The notes beneath the pieces were generated by a model. The model had not been told where the DNA came from and ran no database searches. It saw only the letters and a list, made by a program, of their open reading frames with translations. Of a stretch of 10,951 nucleotides of DNA, positions 1 to 7,122 are shown one piece after another. Source of the DNA: Candidatus Latescibacterota bacterium. Lineage in GTDB: Bacteria; Krumholzibacteriota; Krumholzibacteriia; Krumholzibacteriales; WJIX01. The translations under genes were made by a program, and so were the position numbers. The DNA lies in contig DAOWMJ010000048.1 of assembly GCA_030643145.1 (NCBI GenBank), positions 1 through 10,951 of the forward strand, written 5' to 3'. The stretch's first letter is position 1. Each line of letters begins with the position of its first letter.

Positions 1-49
1 CAAATGTGTTGAATGAAGACAACGGCGGTATGGAAAACGGGGTTTAGAA

Positions 50-1087
50 TTGGAACGGAATCTCGCGTTAGAAATGGTCAGAGTTACTGAAGCTGCGGCG
101 CTTGCCGCAGCGCGGTTCCTCGGTAAAGGAGATCCGGTAAGCGCTGATAGAGCGGCTGTTTCAGCGATGCAGCAGGCGATAAAGAATGTAAAAATGGACG
201 GTCAGGTAATTATCGGGGAAAAATCTGATACCGATAATGCTATTCTTTTCCCGGGATGCAGAGTTGGTACCGGTGATAATCTAAAGGTTGACATTGCTCT
301 GGATGCCCTTGATTGCCGGGAATCTCTCGCAAATGGTCAGACGAATGCCATTTCCGCTATCGCGATCAGCCCTGAAAATACAATTATTGATTATCCCTCT
401 GACTTTATGAAGATGATAGCGGTTGGTTCGGACTCAATAGACGCGATAAATCTGAATGATTCCGTTTTTGATAATCTCGTAAGAATAGCTGAATCAAAAA
501 GAGTGTACGTTGAGGATCTGACAGTTGTTGTTCTAGATCGTGTCCGGCACGAAATATTAATTGATGAAATAAGAAAATCGGGCGCAAGAATCGCGATTTT
601 AATGGCTGGTGATCTTGGCGCTTCAATTTCCGTCGGAATTCCTTCGACCGGTATTGATGTTGTTATGGGAATAGGCAGCTCCGCGCAGGGAATAATTGCC
701 GCTGCCGCTCTGCGCTGTCTCGGTGGAGGTTTTCAGGCCCAATTTGTACCTTCAAATAATATTGTTCCTGAGGAATATGACAGTTTTTCGTTGGAGCGGA
801 AAGGGAATAGATTTTCGAGCAGCGCTAAAGTAACAAAAGACAAAAAAGATTCGGGAAATGGGGTTGATGAGCGGTTTGAGATTCTTTACGATAAAGTTGA
901 CCTTGTTAAAGGTGATAATATAATGTTTGCCGCTACCGGTGTCTCATTGAGCCCTTTCCTGAAGGGTGCTATTTTTAAACCGGGTGGGGCGCTGACTCAC
1001 AGCGTGGTTCTTAGAAACAAATCGGGAACTGTAAGGTTTCTGAAAACAGAGCATTTCTTTGATAAAAATCCTGACTATTCGAAATAG
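50..1087 (+). CDS. GlpX-family (class II) fructose-1,6-bisphosphatase homologue with altered active site
   Basis: The 345-aa product follows class II fructose-1,6-bisphosphatase (GlpX, Li+-sensitive phosphatase fold) from end to end. It has an RNLALE..RVTEAAALAAAR N-terminus, VGTG (72-75), LTVVVLDRxRHE (157-168), DVVMGIG (203-209), AAALRCLGG, FAATGV and a SGTVRF-type C-terminus. E. coli GlpX is about 336 aa. Numbering matches E. coli GlpX through residue 213, so active-site positions can be read off. D33, E57, D85, R164, R166 and D188 are kept, but E88 is D, G89 is C, T90 is R, Y119 is F, D186 is A, G210 is S and metal ligand E213 is Q. The usual GEGExDEAPML loop reads GEKSDTDNAIL (56-66). 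The TTG start is chosen because the family N-terminus begins there and no ATG lies between it and the in-frame stop at 14-16; the Shine-Dalgarno is weak. Known for the family: hydrolysis of fructose-1,6-bisphosphate in gluconeogenesis. Inferred here: a divergent or inactive paralogue, so the glpX symbol is withheld. Confidence 0.88.
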   Translation: MERNLALEMVRVTEAAALAAARFLGKGDPVSADRAAVSAMQQAIKNVKMDGQVIIGEKSDTDNAILFPGCRVGTGDNLKVDIALDALDCRESLANGQTNAISAIAISPENTIIDYPSDFMKMIAVGSDSIDAINLNDSVFDNLVRIAESKRVYVEDLTVVVLDRVRHEILIDEIRKSGARIAILMAGDLGASISVGIPSTGIDVVMGIGSSAQGIIAAAALRCLGGGFQAQFVPSNNIVPEEYDSFSLERKGNRFSSSAKVTKDKKDSGNGVDERFEILYDKVDLVKGDNIMFAATGVSLSPFLKGAIFKPGGALTHSVVLRNKSGTVRFLKTEHFFDKNPDYSK

Positions 1088-1155
1088 ATTGTTTACCGCG
1101 AAGGAATAACATGGTCTTATTATCTCTATTGGACTTCCGGGTAGCGGTCTTGTGA

Positions 1156-1179
1156 TTTTTTATTCGCCGGTAATAGAAT
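1156..1179 (+). promoter_or_regulatory. Possible sigma-70 promoter (spacer and -10) before rarA
   Basis: In the 107-nt gap before rarA, TTGTGA (1150-1155) and TAGAAT (1174-1179) are separated by 18 nt and match the -35/-10 consensus at 4/6 and 5/6 positions. The predicted transcription start would be about ten bases before the ATG, which leaves little room for a leader. It could be a chance match, with rarA transcribed from upstream instead. Confidence 0.2.
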
Positions 1180-1194
1180 AAGGTATACAGGAAG

Positions 1195-2523
1195 ATGAAA
1201 GATCTCTTTACTCATCAAGTAAAAACTCCACTCGCTGAAAGGTTGAGACCCCTTGATTTAAAAGACTTTGTGGGGCAGGAAAATATAATTGGTCAAGGGA
1301 GGATTCTGCGCAGAATCCTGGAAAAGGGGCGCCTTGAATCTTCAATAATATTCTGGGGGCCGCCGGGGTGCGGCAAAACCACATTGGCTCATCTTATCGC
1401 AAATTCGGTCGATGCTTACTTTGTGTTTTTTTCGGCGGTAACCTCCGGGGTAGCAGAGGTTAGAAGATTGATTGCGGAGGCGGATGGGCGTCTGAAAGTG
1501 GATGGGCAAAGAACAATACTTTTTATTGATGAAATACACAGGTTTAATAAAGCCCAACAGGATGCCTTTTTGCCGCATGTGGAAAAGGGCACTATTATCC
1601 TAATCGGGGCGACAACCGAAAATCCGAGTTTTGAAGTAATATCACCCCTTCTTTCAAGATGCAGGACATTTATTCTAAAGGCGCTTTCGGAGGCTGATAT
1701 AGAAGCGGTTTTGCGAAAGGCCCTTGAAGATGAAACCCGGGGGTATGGTAAAAGGAATATTAAAATTTCGGATGAAGTTCTTCTTTATCTTGTTCATCTT
1801 TCATATGGTGACGCGAGAACGGCTCTTAACGCGCTTGAAATGGCGGTCGAGTCTTTGAGCGATGAATCCGGCGGGATAACTCTAACAAGAGATATTATAG
1901 AAGATTCCATGCAGAAGAAGAACCTTCTCTATGATAAGGATGGAGAGCAGCATTTTAATCTGATATCAGCATTACATAAGAGTCTTCGCGGGGGAGATCC
2001 TGATGCTTCAATTTACTGGTTATCAAGGATGCTCGAAGGGGGCGAAGAACCTCTTTATATCGCCCGGCGGCTCATCAGATTTGCTTCCGAGGATATTGGA
2101 AACGCTGATCCCGACGCTCTTTCTATAGCGATAAACGCGGCGAGAACAGTTGAGTATATTGGATTGCCGGAGTGTAAACTGGCTCTCGCGCAGGCCGCCG
2201 CCTATCTTGCCGTATCGCCGAAAAGCAATGCCGTCTATAAGGCTTACTCGGAAGCGGCAAAAGATGTAAAAAGGTACGGAGCGCTTCCCGTTCCACTCTG
2301 GTTAAGAAACGCTCCCACCGCATTTATGAAAGAAATCGGTTATGGTAAAGGGTATCTCTACCCTCATGATGCGTCTGAAGGAGTTGTAAACCAGGAATAT
2401 TTACCGGAAAAACTCTCCGGGAGAAAATATTATCAACCCGCTGAAAGGGGGTTTGAGAGAGAGATAATTAAGAGGATAAAATATTGGCGGGGGCTCAGGG
2501 AGGGAGGAAAATCTGAAAAGTAG
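1195..2523 (+). CDS. rarA: Replication-associated recombination protein A (RarA/MgsA), AAA+ ATPase
   Basis: The 442-aa product is a full-length member of the RarA/MgsA/WRNIP1 family, related to clamp-loader ATPases. RarA acts at stalled or collapsed replication forks and single-stranded gaps, interacts with SSB and works as a tetramer in the cytoplasm. Visible features are the N-terminal PLAERLRPLDLKDFVGQ box, Walker A GPPGCGKT (55-62), Walker B ILFIDEIH (108-115) followed by RFNKAQQDAFLPH, sensor-1 GATTENPSFE (138-147), and the LLSRC segment (about 152-156) with the probable arginine finger. Further on are GDARTALN (sensor 2), SALHKSLRGGDPDASIYWL, ASEDIGNADP, SPKSNAVY and the C-terminal LRNAPT..MKEIGYGKGY..PHD tetramerisation region. 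Length is normal for the family. The ATG at 1195 gives the usual short family N-terminus; an AAGG lies 11 nt upstream and GGAAG directly abuts the ATG, so the ribosome site is not ideal. The gene contains a perfect 20-bp palindrome at 1300-1319. Confidence 0.97.
   Translation: MKDLFTHQVKTPLAERLRPLDLKDFVGQENIIGQGRILRRILEKGRLESSIIFWGPPGCGKTTLAHLIANSVDAYFVFFSAVTSGVAEVRRLIAEADGRLKVDGQRTILFIDEIHRFNKAQQDAFLPHVEKGTIILIGATTENPSFEVISPLLSRCRTFILKALSEADIEAVLRKALEDETRGYGKRNIKISDEVLLYLVHLSYGDARTALNALEMAVESLSDESGGITLTRDIIEDSMQKKNLLYDKDGEQHFNLISALHKSLRGGDPDASIYWLSRMLEGGEEPLYIARRLIRFASEDIGNADPDALSIAINAARTVEYIGLPECKLALAQAAAYLAVSPKSNAVYKAYSEAAKDVKRYGALPVPLWLRNAPTAFMKEIGYGKGYLYPHDASEGVVNQEYLPEKLSGRKYYQPAERGFEREIIKRIKYWRGLREGGKSEK
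1300..1319. repeat. Perfect 20-bp palindrome inside rarA
   Basis: The half-site AGGATTCTGC is followed immediately by its exact reverse complement. It spans the codons for Arg-Ile-Leu-Arg-Arg-Ile-Leu, where the two Arg-Ile-Leu runs use different synonymous codons. The repeated peptide alone does not force a palindrome. Confidence 0.9.
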
Positions 2524-2525
2524 GG

Positions 2526-2547
2526 TGTAGAGCGATGGAGCTCTACA
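2526..2547 (+). other. Stem-loop between rarA and the GAF-SpoIIE phosphatase gene
   Basis: TGTAGAGC (2526-2533) and GCTCTACA (2540-2547) are perfect inverted arms around a 6-nt loop, starting 2 nt after the rarA stop codon. No U-run follows directly; the nearest T5 is at 2561-2565, after GGAGAAAACA. It could be an mRNA-stabilising or attenuating hairpin, or a dispersed repeat. It is not a standard intrinsic terminator. Confidence 0.6.
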
Positions 2548-2568
2548 GCCGGAGAAAACATTTTTACT

Positions 2569-3921
2569 TTGCCCGATATTCGCGAATTGATCTATAGTTT
2601 AATAAAAAGGGAAGGTATGGCGGATAATAAAGACAAGAGAGGCATAAAGGAGCTGAAAGCCGAGAACGAACGGTTAAAGAATGCTATAGAAGAACTGGCT
2701 ACCCTTAATGATATTGCGACAACAATAAGTTCAACTTTTTCACTTAATGAAGTAATAGGGCGGATCGTTAAAAAGTGCGTCAGACATTTTAGTGTCAGTC
2801 AGTGTACGGTAACATTGCTTCAGGAGAGTGACCCTGACGCAGCGTTGAAGACATTTATAAGAAGAGCGGATATTTCAGGAGAAGTTAATCCCTGCCGGCT
2901 GGACAGTCAATTGACAGGCTGGATGCTGAAGAACAAGAAGCCTCTAATATCTAACGATATCAGAAACGATGACCGTTTCAAAATTACCGGCATTTGTGAA
3001 CAGCCTATTCATTCCCTGCTCAGTGTCCCTCTTGTTCTGAAGGGGCGGCTTATAGGTTCGATCAATCTTTTCAATAAAAAGTCCGAAGAGAATTTTTCTG
3101 AACAAAGCAAAAAATTACTTTCTATTATAGCCACGCAGTCAGCTCAGGTAATAGAAAACGCCAGGTTGTTTAATGAAGAAAAAACTCTAAAAATAATGCG
3201 GGAAGAGATGAAACTGGCTTATAATATCCAGATGGATCTTTTGCCGAAGAAAGCTCCTGAGGTCGAAGGATATGACATTTCAGGGAAGAGCATTCCCGCC
3301 AAAGCTGTCGGGGGAGATTACTTCGATTTTATTCCTGCCAGAGATAATGGACTTGTATTCTGCCTCGGAGATGTTGTCGGCAAGGGTATGCCGGCCGCCC
3401 TGTTAATGGCCAATATACAGGCGACATTACGTGGACAAATCGAAAATGAGTTGTCACTGCAGAAGTCGATGCAGAGATCGAATTCTCTCCTTTTCAGAAG
3501 TACGAACGAGGATAAATTTATCACTCTCTTTCTTGGTAAACTGGACAATAACACACACGAAATTAAATATTGCAATGCCGGACATAATTATCCGATTTTA
3601 TTTAAAAGGGGCGAAAAATCTGCAACTCTCGGAACCGGGGGGCTTGTTCTTGGAGCGCTTGAGGAATTTTCATACAAGGAGGATGCGGTAATAATCGAAA
3701 GAGGCGACACACTGTTGATATTCTCAGATGGTATAACTGAGGCGTTCAATGAGGAGGGCGAACAGTTTGGAGAGACAAGACTTGAAGAAGTTGTCAGGGG
3801 ATGTCCGGATTGCTCAGCCAGTGAAATTGTGGATGAAATCATTTCTTCAGTCAGACGGTTCGCGGGGAAAATGGAACAATCGGATGATATGACTCTCATG
3901 ATGATCAAGCGTAAAGAGTAG
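2569..3921 (+). CDS. GAF domain-SpoIIE (PP2C-type) serine/threonine phosphatase, RsbU-like
   Basis: The 450-aa product has a Lys/Glu-rich predicted coiled coil (about 26-46), a GAF domain (about 47-200, ending in AxQxAxVIENARLFNE) and a linker of the AxxIQxDLLP type (217-226) found in RsbU-like proteins. It ends in a SpoIIE/PP2C phosphatase domain (about 235-448). Metal-binding signatures are present: GGDYFDF (248-254, D250), GDVVGKGMPAAL (267-278, D268), NAGHNYP (336-342), SDGITEA (386-392, D387) and QSDDMT (437-442). Such enzymes dephosphorylate anti-sigma-factor antagonists in partner-switching pathways that control alternative sigma factors or other outputs, with the GAF domain as sensor. 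No membrane segment or signal peptide is visible, so it should be cytosolic. No STAS antagonist or HATPase anti-sigma gene lies next to it. The start is uncertain: TTG at 2569 has GGAG 14 nt away, while the in-frame ATG at 2617 (codon 17) has AAGGG 5 nt upstream and would keep all domains. Confidence 0.93.
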   Translation: MPDIRELIYSLIKREGMADNKDKRGIKELKAENERLKNAIEELATLNDIATTISSTFSLNEVIGRIVKKCVRHFSVSQCTVTLLQESDPDAALKTFIRRADISGEVNPCRLDSQLTGWMLKNKKPLISNDIRNDDRFKITGICEQPIHSLLSVPLVLKGRLIGSINLFNKKSEENFSEQSKKLLSIIATQSAQVIENARLFNEEKTLKIMREEMKLAYNIQMDLLPKKAPEVEGYDISGKSIPAKAVGGDYFDFIPARDNGLVFCLGDVVGKGMPAALLMANIQATLRGQIENELSLQKSMQRSNSLLFRSTNEDKFITLFLGKLDNNTHEIKYCNAGHNYPILFKRGEKSATLGTGGLVLGALEEFSYKEDAVIIERGDTLLIFSDGITEAFNEEGEQFGETRLEEVVRGCPDCSASEIVDEIISSVRRFAGKMEQSDDMTLMMIKRKE

Positions 3922-3957
3922 TACAGGAGTAAGTGTATCAGTTCAGGAGGGGAAAAT

Positions 3958-3997
3958 GGGGTCCACCTTTTTACTTCTATTGGTCAAGGTGAACCCC
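3958..3997. terminator. Stem-loop between convergent genes, probable bidirectional terminator or mobile-element relic
   Basis: Arms 3958-3969 (GGGGTCCACCTT) and 3986-3997 (AAGGTGAACCCC) pair over 12 bp with one mismatch, around a 16-nt loop. The hairpin lies between the stop codons of the phosphatase gene (3921) and isocitrate dehydrogenase (4065), where both transcripts should end. The tracts after the stem are short (TATTT on the plus strand, ATTTT on the minus strand), so termination would be modest. The GGAAAATGGGGTCCACC-like arm resembles insertion-sequence ends, from memory only. Confidence 0.5.
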
Positions 3998-4064
3998 GTA
4001 TTTAACTATAACTGTTCAGTTTTTACACTAAACCTTTAAATCAATCTTTTCCGCAACAGATCGC

Positions 4065-5258
4065 TTATTGATAACTTTCCCATTTCTTTTCGAGCTCTGG
4101 ATCCTGAATAGTCTCCATGAGGTAGTCGGCACACTCTTTATTTGTTGCGCCATCATCGCGCCCCGTGATGACGATTCTCTTTTCGTATCGTCTGCAAATA
4201 TCCATGGCCTTCTCCAGTTTCCTACCTTTTTCAGTGAATCCTATGTGGTTTAAAAGCATGACTCCGGCCTTCATTATACTTCCTGGATCGGCGTATTTGG
4301 CTCTGCCATCCTCTACCATCCTTGGAGCCGAACCGTGTATCGCCTCGAACATCGAATAGCGGATTCCGATGTTGGCGCTTCCCGCCGTTCCGACGCCGCC
4401 CTGGAGTTGGGCAGCCTGGTCGGTTATGATATCACCGTAGAGGTTGGGAGCGACCATGACTCTGAACTGTGTCCTTCTGACCGGGTCGATTAGCTTCGCC
4501 GTCATAATATCAATAAACCAATCATCCCACTCGACCTCAGGATAATCTTTTGATATCTCCTCTGCCATGCGAAGAAATCTTCCGTCTGTGGCTTTTACTA
4601 CATTAGCTTTTGTGATCACTGTCAGTTTGTTGATATTGTTCTTTTTTGCGTAATCAAAAGCCATTCTGATTATGCGTTCTGAGCCCTGTTTGGTAATAAC
4701 CTTAAAATCTACTGAGAGGTCTTCAGTAACATCAATGCCTTTGCTGCCGAGGATATAAGCGCCTTCGGTGTTTTCCCTGAAGAATATCCAATCGATATTT
4801 TCTTTAGGGACCTTCACCGGCCTCACATTCGCGAAAAGGTCAAGCTCACGCCTCATGGCAACATTCGCGCTCTCGATATTCGGCCATTTATCACCCGCCT
4901 TTGGTGTTGTCGTCGGGCCTTTTAGCAGGACATGGCACTTCTTTATTTCTTCAAGTACGTCATCCGGTATAGCCTTTTTAACCTTCGCTCTGTTTTCAAT
5001 AGTTAGTCCCTCGATGTCCCTCAATTCGATTTTGCCGGATTCCATCTCGTTCTTCAGGAGAAATTTCAGGACTCTGCGAGCCTCTTTGGCTATAAAAGGG
5101 CCTATGCCGTCACCGCCCACAAATCCAATGATTATTGGTTTAAGCGATTTGTAGTCGGGTTGAACCTCGCCGACCTTCATTCTTTCAACACGCTCAAGCT
5201 GCTCTTTCATTACTATACCGAAATGTTCTTTTGCTTTTTCGATGGCGTCATTATTCAT
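4065..5258 (-). CDS. icd: Isocitrate dehydrogenase, isocitrate/isopropylmalate dehydrogenase family
   Basis: The 397-aa product catalyses, by family, isocitrate + NAD(P)+ to 2-oxoglutarate + CO2; in a reductive TCA cycle it runs as a reductive carboxylase. Substrate residues match isocitrate-specific enzymes: S130 and N132 with R136 in SANVAMRRELDLFANVRP, then R146, FRENTEGAY (R161, Y168) and K217 in TKANVVK. D250, and D276 and D280 in NLYGDIITD, are the metal-binding acidic residues. GDGIGP (49-54) is the usual N-terminal loop. The cofactor loop reads HGSAPRM (308-314): R313 replaces both the Lys typical of NADP-type E. coli enzyme and the Asp typical of NAD-type isopropylmalate dehydrogenases, so cofactor choice is not settled. 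The roughly 40-residue N-terminal extension before the GDGIGP region is longer than in isopropylmalate dehydrogenase. It is the last gene of the acn-aclB-aclA-icd block, 13 nt after aclA, with GAGGTG 5 nt before the ATG. Isopropylmalate or homoisocitrate activity is less likely given S130/N132 and the neighbours. Confidence 0.9.
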   Translation of the reverse strand: MNNDAIEKAKEHFGIVMKEQLERVERMKVGEVQPDYKSLKPIIIGFVGGDGIGPFIAKEARRVLKFLLKNEMESGKIELRDIEGLTIENRAKVKKAIPDDVLEEIKKCHVLLKGPTTTPKAGDKWPNIESANVAMRRELDLFANVRPVKVPKENIDWIFFRENTEGAYILGSKGIDVTEDLSVDFKVITKQGSERIIRMAFDYAKKNNINKLTVITKANVVKATDGRFLRMAEEISKDYPEVEWDDWFIDIMTAKLIDPVRRTQFRVMVAPNLYGDIITDQAAQLQGGVGTAGSANIGIRYSMFEAIHGSAPRMVEDGRAKYADPGSIMKAGVMLLNHIGFTEKGRKLEKAMDICRRYEKRIVITGRDDGATNKECADYLMETIQDPELEKKWESYQ

Positions 5259-5271
5259 TTTGTCACCTCTC

Positions 5272-7119
5272 CTATTCTACCTTCTCAGGTTTGTTCGGAA
5301 CATCATAAAGTATGTCATCCCAGGGGTGTCTGTAAAGACCTGCTTTGAGCCTTTTTTGATCGAAATAGTGACCCATAAAACCCATTGTTCGTCCAATGAT
5401 GAAAAGAGCGTTGAAGAATCCCATCTCAATCATTTCCTTTATTTCAGCGTCCGGATAATCAAGGTTCTTTAGAAGGTCTACGCAGAGTACCCCTATACAG
5501 CCATCCACGTTCAGAATTAGAGTGTTCTTTTTCATTGTCGTGACCTTTTGAACATCGAGAGCGTAATCGAGCAGAGGAGTCTTGGGGAAGTGTTCTCTGG
5601 CAAATTCCACCATGATCTCTACTCTTACATCCGGGTCGTCTACACTGTGAATCCTGTGTCCGATACCCTGGATGCGGATATTCTTAGCTTTCATGGCGGT
5701 AATGAATTCTCTGGGAGCCATATTGTTTTCCTTGCCCCAGCTGAAGTGCTTCGCCGCGCCGTTTACCGCGCCTCCGAACCTGGGCCCGATGGTTAATATT
5801 CCGCTGACTATCGACTCTATCAGGGTTTTACCGGCTCTTGCTGTAACTATAGTATTGTGCGCTCCGGAAACCGCGGGTCCATGATCCGCGACTATCTGAA
5901 TAACGAGCTCTAAAAAGTCGCGGGCGTATTGCGGCATATTCTTTTTAAACCAAAGCAGCCCCAAAACTCCGCCTATTCCGTAACCTTCCTTGATAACCTG
6001 ATCTATCGGTACACCGCAATAATTGTGTACCTCGCCGGTCTCATCGCAGATGGTGGATATAAAGTTTGTGGGCTTTCTTACAATTCCCTCCGCTACAGCC
6101 TGCTTATAATCCATAGGTATGTTGGGAACGGTGGGTTCTTCTACTTCTTCAATCTTTCCTTCAGCCTTCAGCTTTTCAAATGTTTCCTTTATTTTTTCGC
6201 CGTAATCATCGAACGATTCCGGCACGACGACTCCCGCGTCCTTCAGCGCTTTGTTCTTCGCTTCGGCTGTCGTATCCTCTGAATCCGATTTTGCTCCGGC
6301 GTGTCCGAACTGAACGCCTCCGGGGAGCATCTTGGAGCAGGTTCCGGTGACCCACATTACAAGCGGTTTTGTGAGTTTTCCTTCTTTGATGGCCTCCACG
6401 ATTTCGTACTCGTCTCTTCCTCCGAGTTCTCCCAGCGAGACCATCATCTTGATCTTCGGGTTCTTTTCGTATCTCAGCAGGTGATCAAGAAGGGTAGTAG
6501 CGGGATAGACATCTCCTCCAACCGCGTAGCCTTCGTAGACGCCGTCAGTATTGAGCGATACAATGTTGTATCCCTCGTTTGACAAACCGCCTGATACTGA
6601 AACAAATCCTACTGAACCGGGCCTGTAGAGCTTTGTGTCACTTATGTTTTGTATTGTTCCCGCTGCGTTGCCGATCTTAAAACAACCCGGTTTTATGCCT
6701 CCCACGGTGGCCGGTCCGATAACCCACTTGCCATGTTTCTTAGCGTAAGCCGCGATTTTGCGTGTATCCCTTTGAGGCACGCCCTCGGCAATCATTATAA
6801 CGGTCCTTATGGTATCTGCTTCCAGAGCCTCCATTGTTGAATCGGCGCTTGAGCGTTCCGACGCGAAATTTACCATCACATCCGCTTCAGGGTGAGCCTC
6901 TGTGGCTTCCTTAACAGATCTGAACCTGGGCAGACGTATTTCCTTAGTCCCCCAGAACAGCTTGAAATAGCCTCCCCCTTCCGGGGTGATAAATCCAACC
7001 ACGCTCGGTTCTTCCCTCTGGGAAAGATAATCAAAATCAAGCATCCTTTGGGCTGCCGTTGATTGTGAGCCGTAGATAAAGGATTTCGTATTCTTGTCAA
7101 AGAGTTCGTATTCCTTCAT
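5272..7119 (-). CDS. aclA: ATP-citrate lyase large subunit (succinyl-CoA synthetase alpha-like plus citryl-CoA lyase domains)
   Basis: The 615-aa product corresponds to the C-terminal part of eukaryotic ATP-citrate lyase and to the roughly 610-aa large subunit of green sulfur bacteria (named AclA there; plants and fungi use the opposite letters). With AclB it converts citrate + ATP + CoA to acetyl-CoA + oxaloacetate + ADP + Pi. The CoA-binding/ligase part (about 1-330) carries MLDFDYLSQREEPSV (26-40), IGPATVGGIKPGCFKIGN (134-151), RPGSVGFVSVSGG, DGVYEGYAVGGD and the phosphohistidine motif FGHAGA (271-276) with H273. The citrate-synthase-like lyase part (about 335-605) carries GIGGVLGLLWF, ADHGPAVSGAHNT (411-423), GIGHRIHS (485-492) and LILNVDG (534-540), giving the expected H413/H488/D539 set. 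It ends in GHYFDQKRLKAGLYRHPWDD. All key residues look intact. The start lies 3 nt after the aclB stop, and its GAGGTG Shine-Dalgarno (7126-7131) is formed by the last two sense codons of aclB, so translational coupling is likely. Confidence 0.97.
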   Translation of the reverse strand: MKEYELFDKNTKSFIYGSQSTAAQRMLDFDYLSQREEPSVVGFITPEGGGYFKLFWGTKEIRLPRFRSVKEATEAHPEADVMVNFASERSSADSTMEALEADTIRTVIMIAEGVPQRDTRKIAAYAKKHGKWVIGPATVGGIKPGCFKIGNAAGTIQNISDTKLYRPGSVGFVSVSGGLSNEGYNIVSLNTDGVYEGYAVGGDVYPATTLLDHLLRYEKNPKIKMMVSLGELGGRDEYEIVEAIKEGKLTKPLVMWVTGTCSKMLPGGVQFGHAGAKSDSEDTTAEAKNKALKDAGVVVPESFDDYGEKIKETFEKLKAEGKIEEVEEPTVPNIPMDYKQAVAEGIVRKPTNFISTICDETGEVHNYCGVPIDQVIKEGYGIGGVLGLLWFKKNMPQYARDFLELVIQIVADHGPAVSGAHNTIVTARAGKTLIESIVSGILTIGPRFGGAVNGAAKHFSWGKENNMAPREFITAMKAKNIRIQGIGHRIHSVDDPDVRVEIMVEFAREHFPKTPLLDYALDVQKVTTMKKNTLILNVDGCIGVLCVDLLKNLDYPDAEIKEMIEMGFFNALFIIGRTMGFMGHYFDQKRLKAGLYRHPWDDILYDVPNKPEKVE

Positions 7120-7122
7120 GTC

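Noticed and set aside
92..111. 8-bp stem with 4-nt loop at the start of the glpX-like gene
   Set aside because: It is made by alanine codons of the conserved AAALAAA segment of the family, so the protein sequence explains it.
1116..1181. Short plus-strand stretch encoding a P-loop-like GLPGSG (1131-1148) between the glpX-like gene and rarA
   Set aside because: It has a stop at 1107-1109, no start codon, and another stop at 1179; the Lys of a Walker A motif is absent. Too short to claim a pseudogene.
3588..3908. Open frame of 106 codons on the minus strand opposite the phosphatase gene
   Set aside because: Lies fully inside the conserved SpoIIE domain on the other strand and shows low-complexity Ser-rich sequence.
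4065..5258. 3-isopropylmalate or homoisocitrate dehydrogenase
   Set aside because: The SxNxxxR substrate loop and Arg after HGSAP differ from those enzymes, and the neighbours belong to citrate metabolism.
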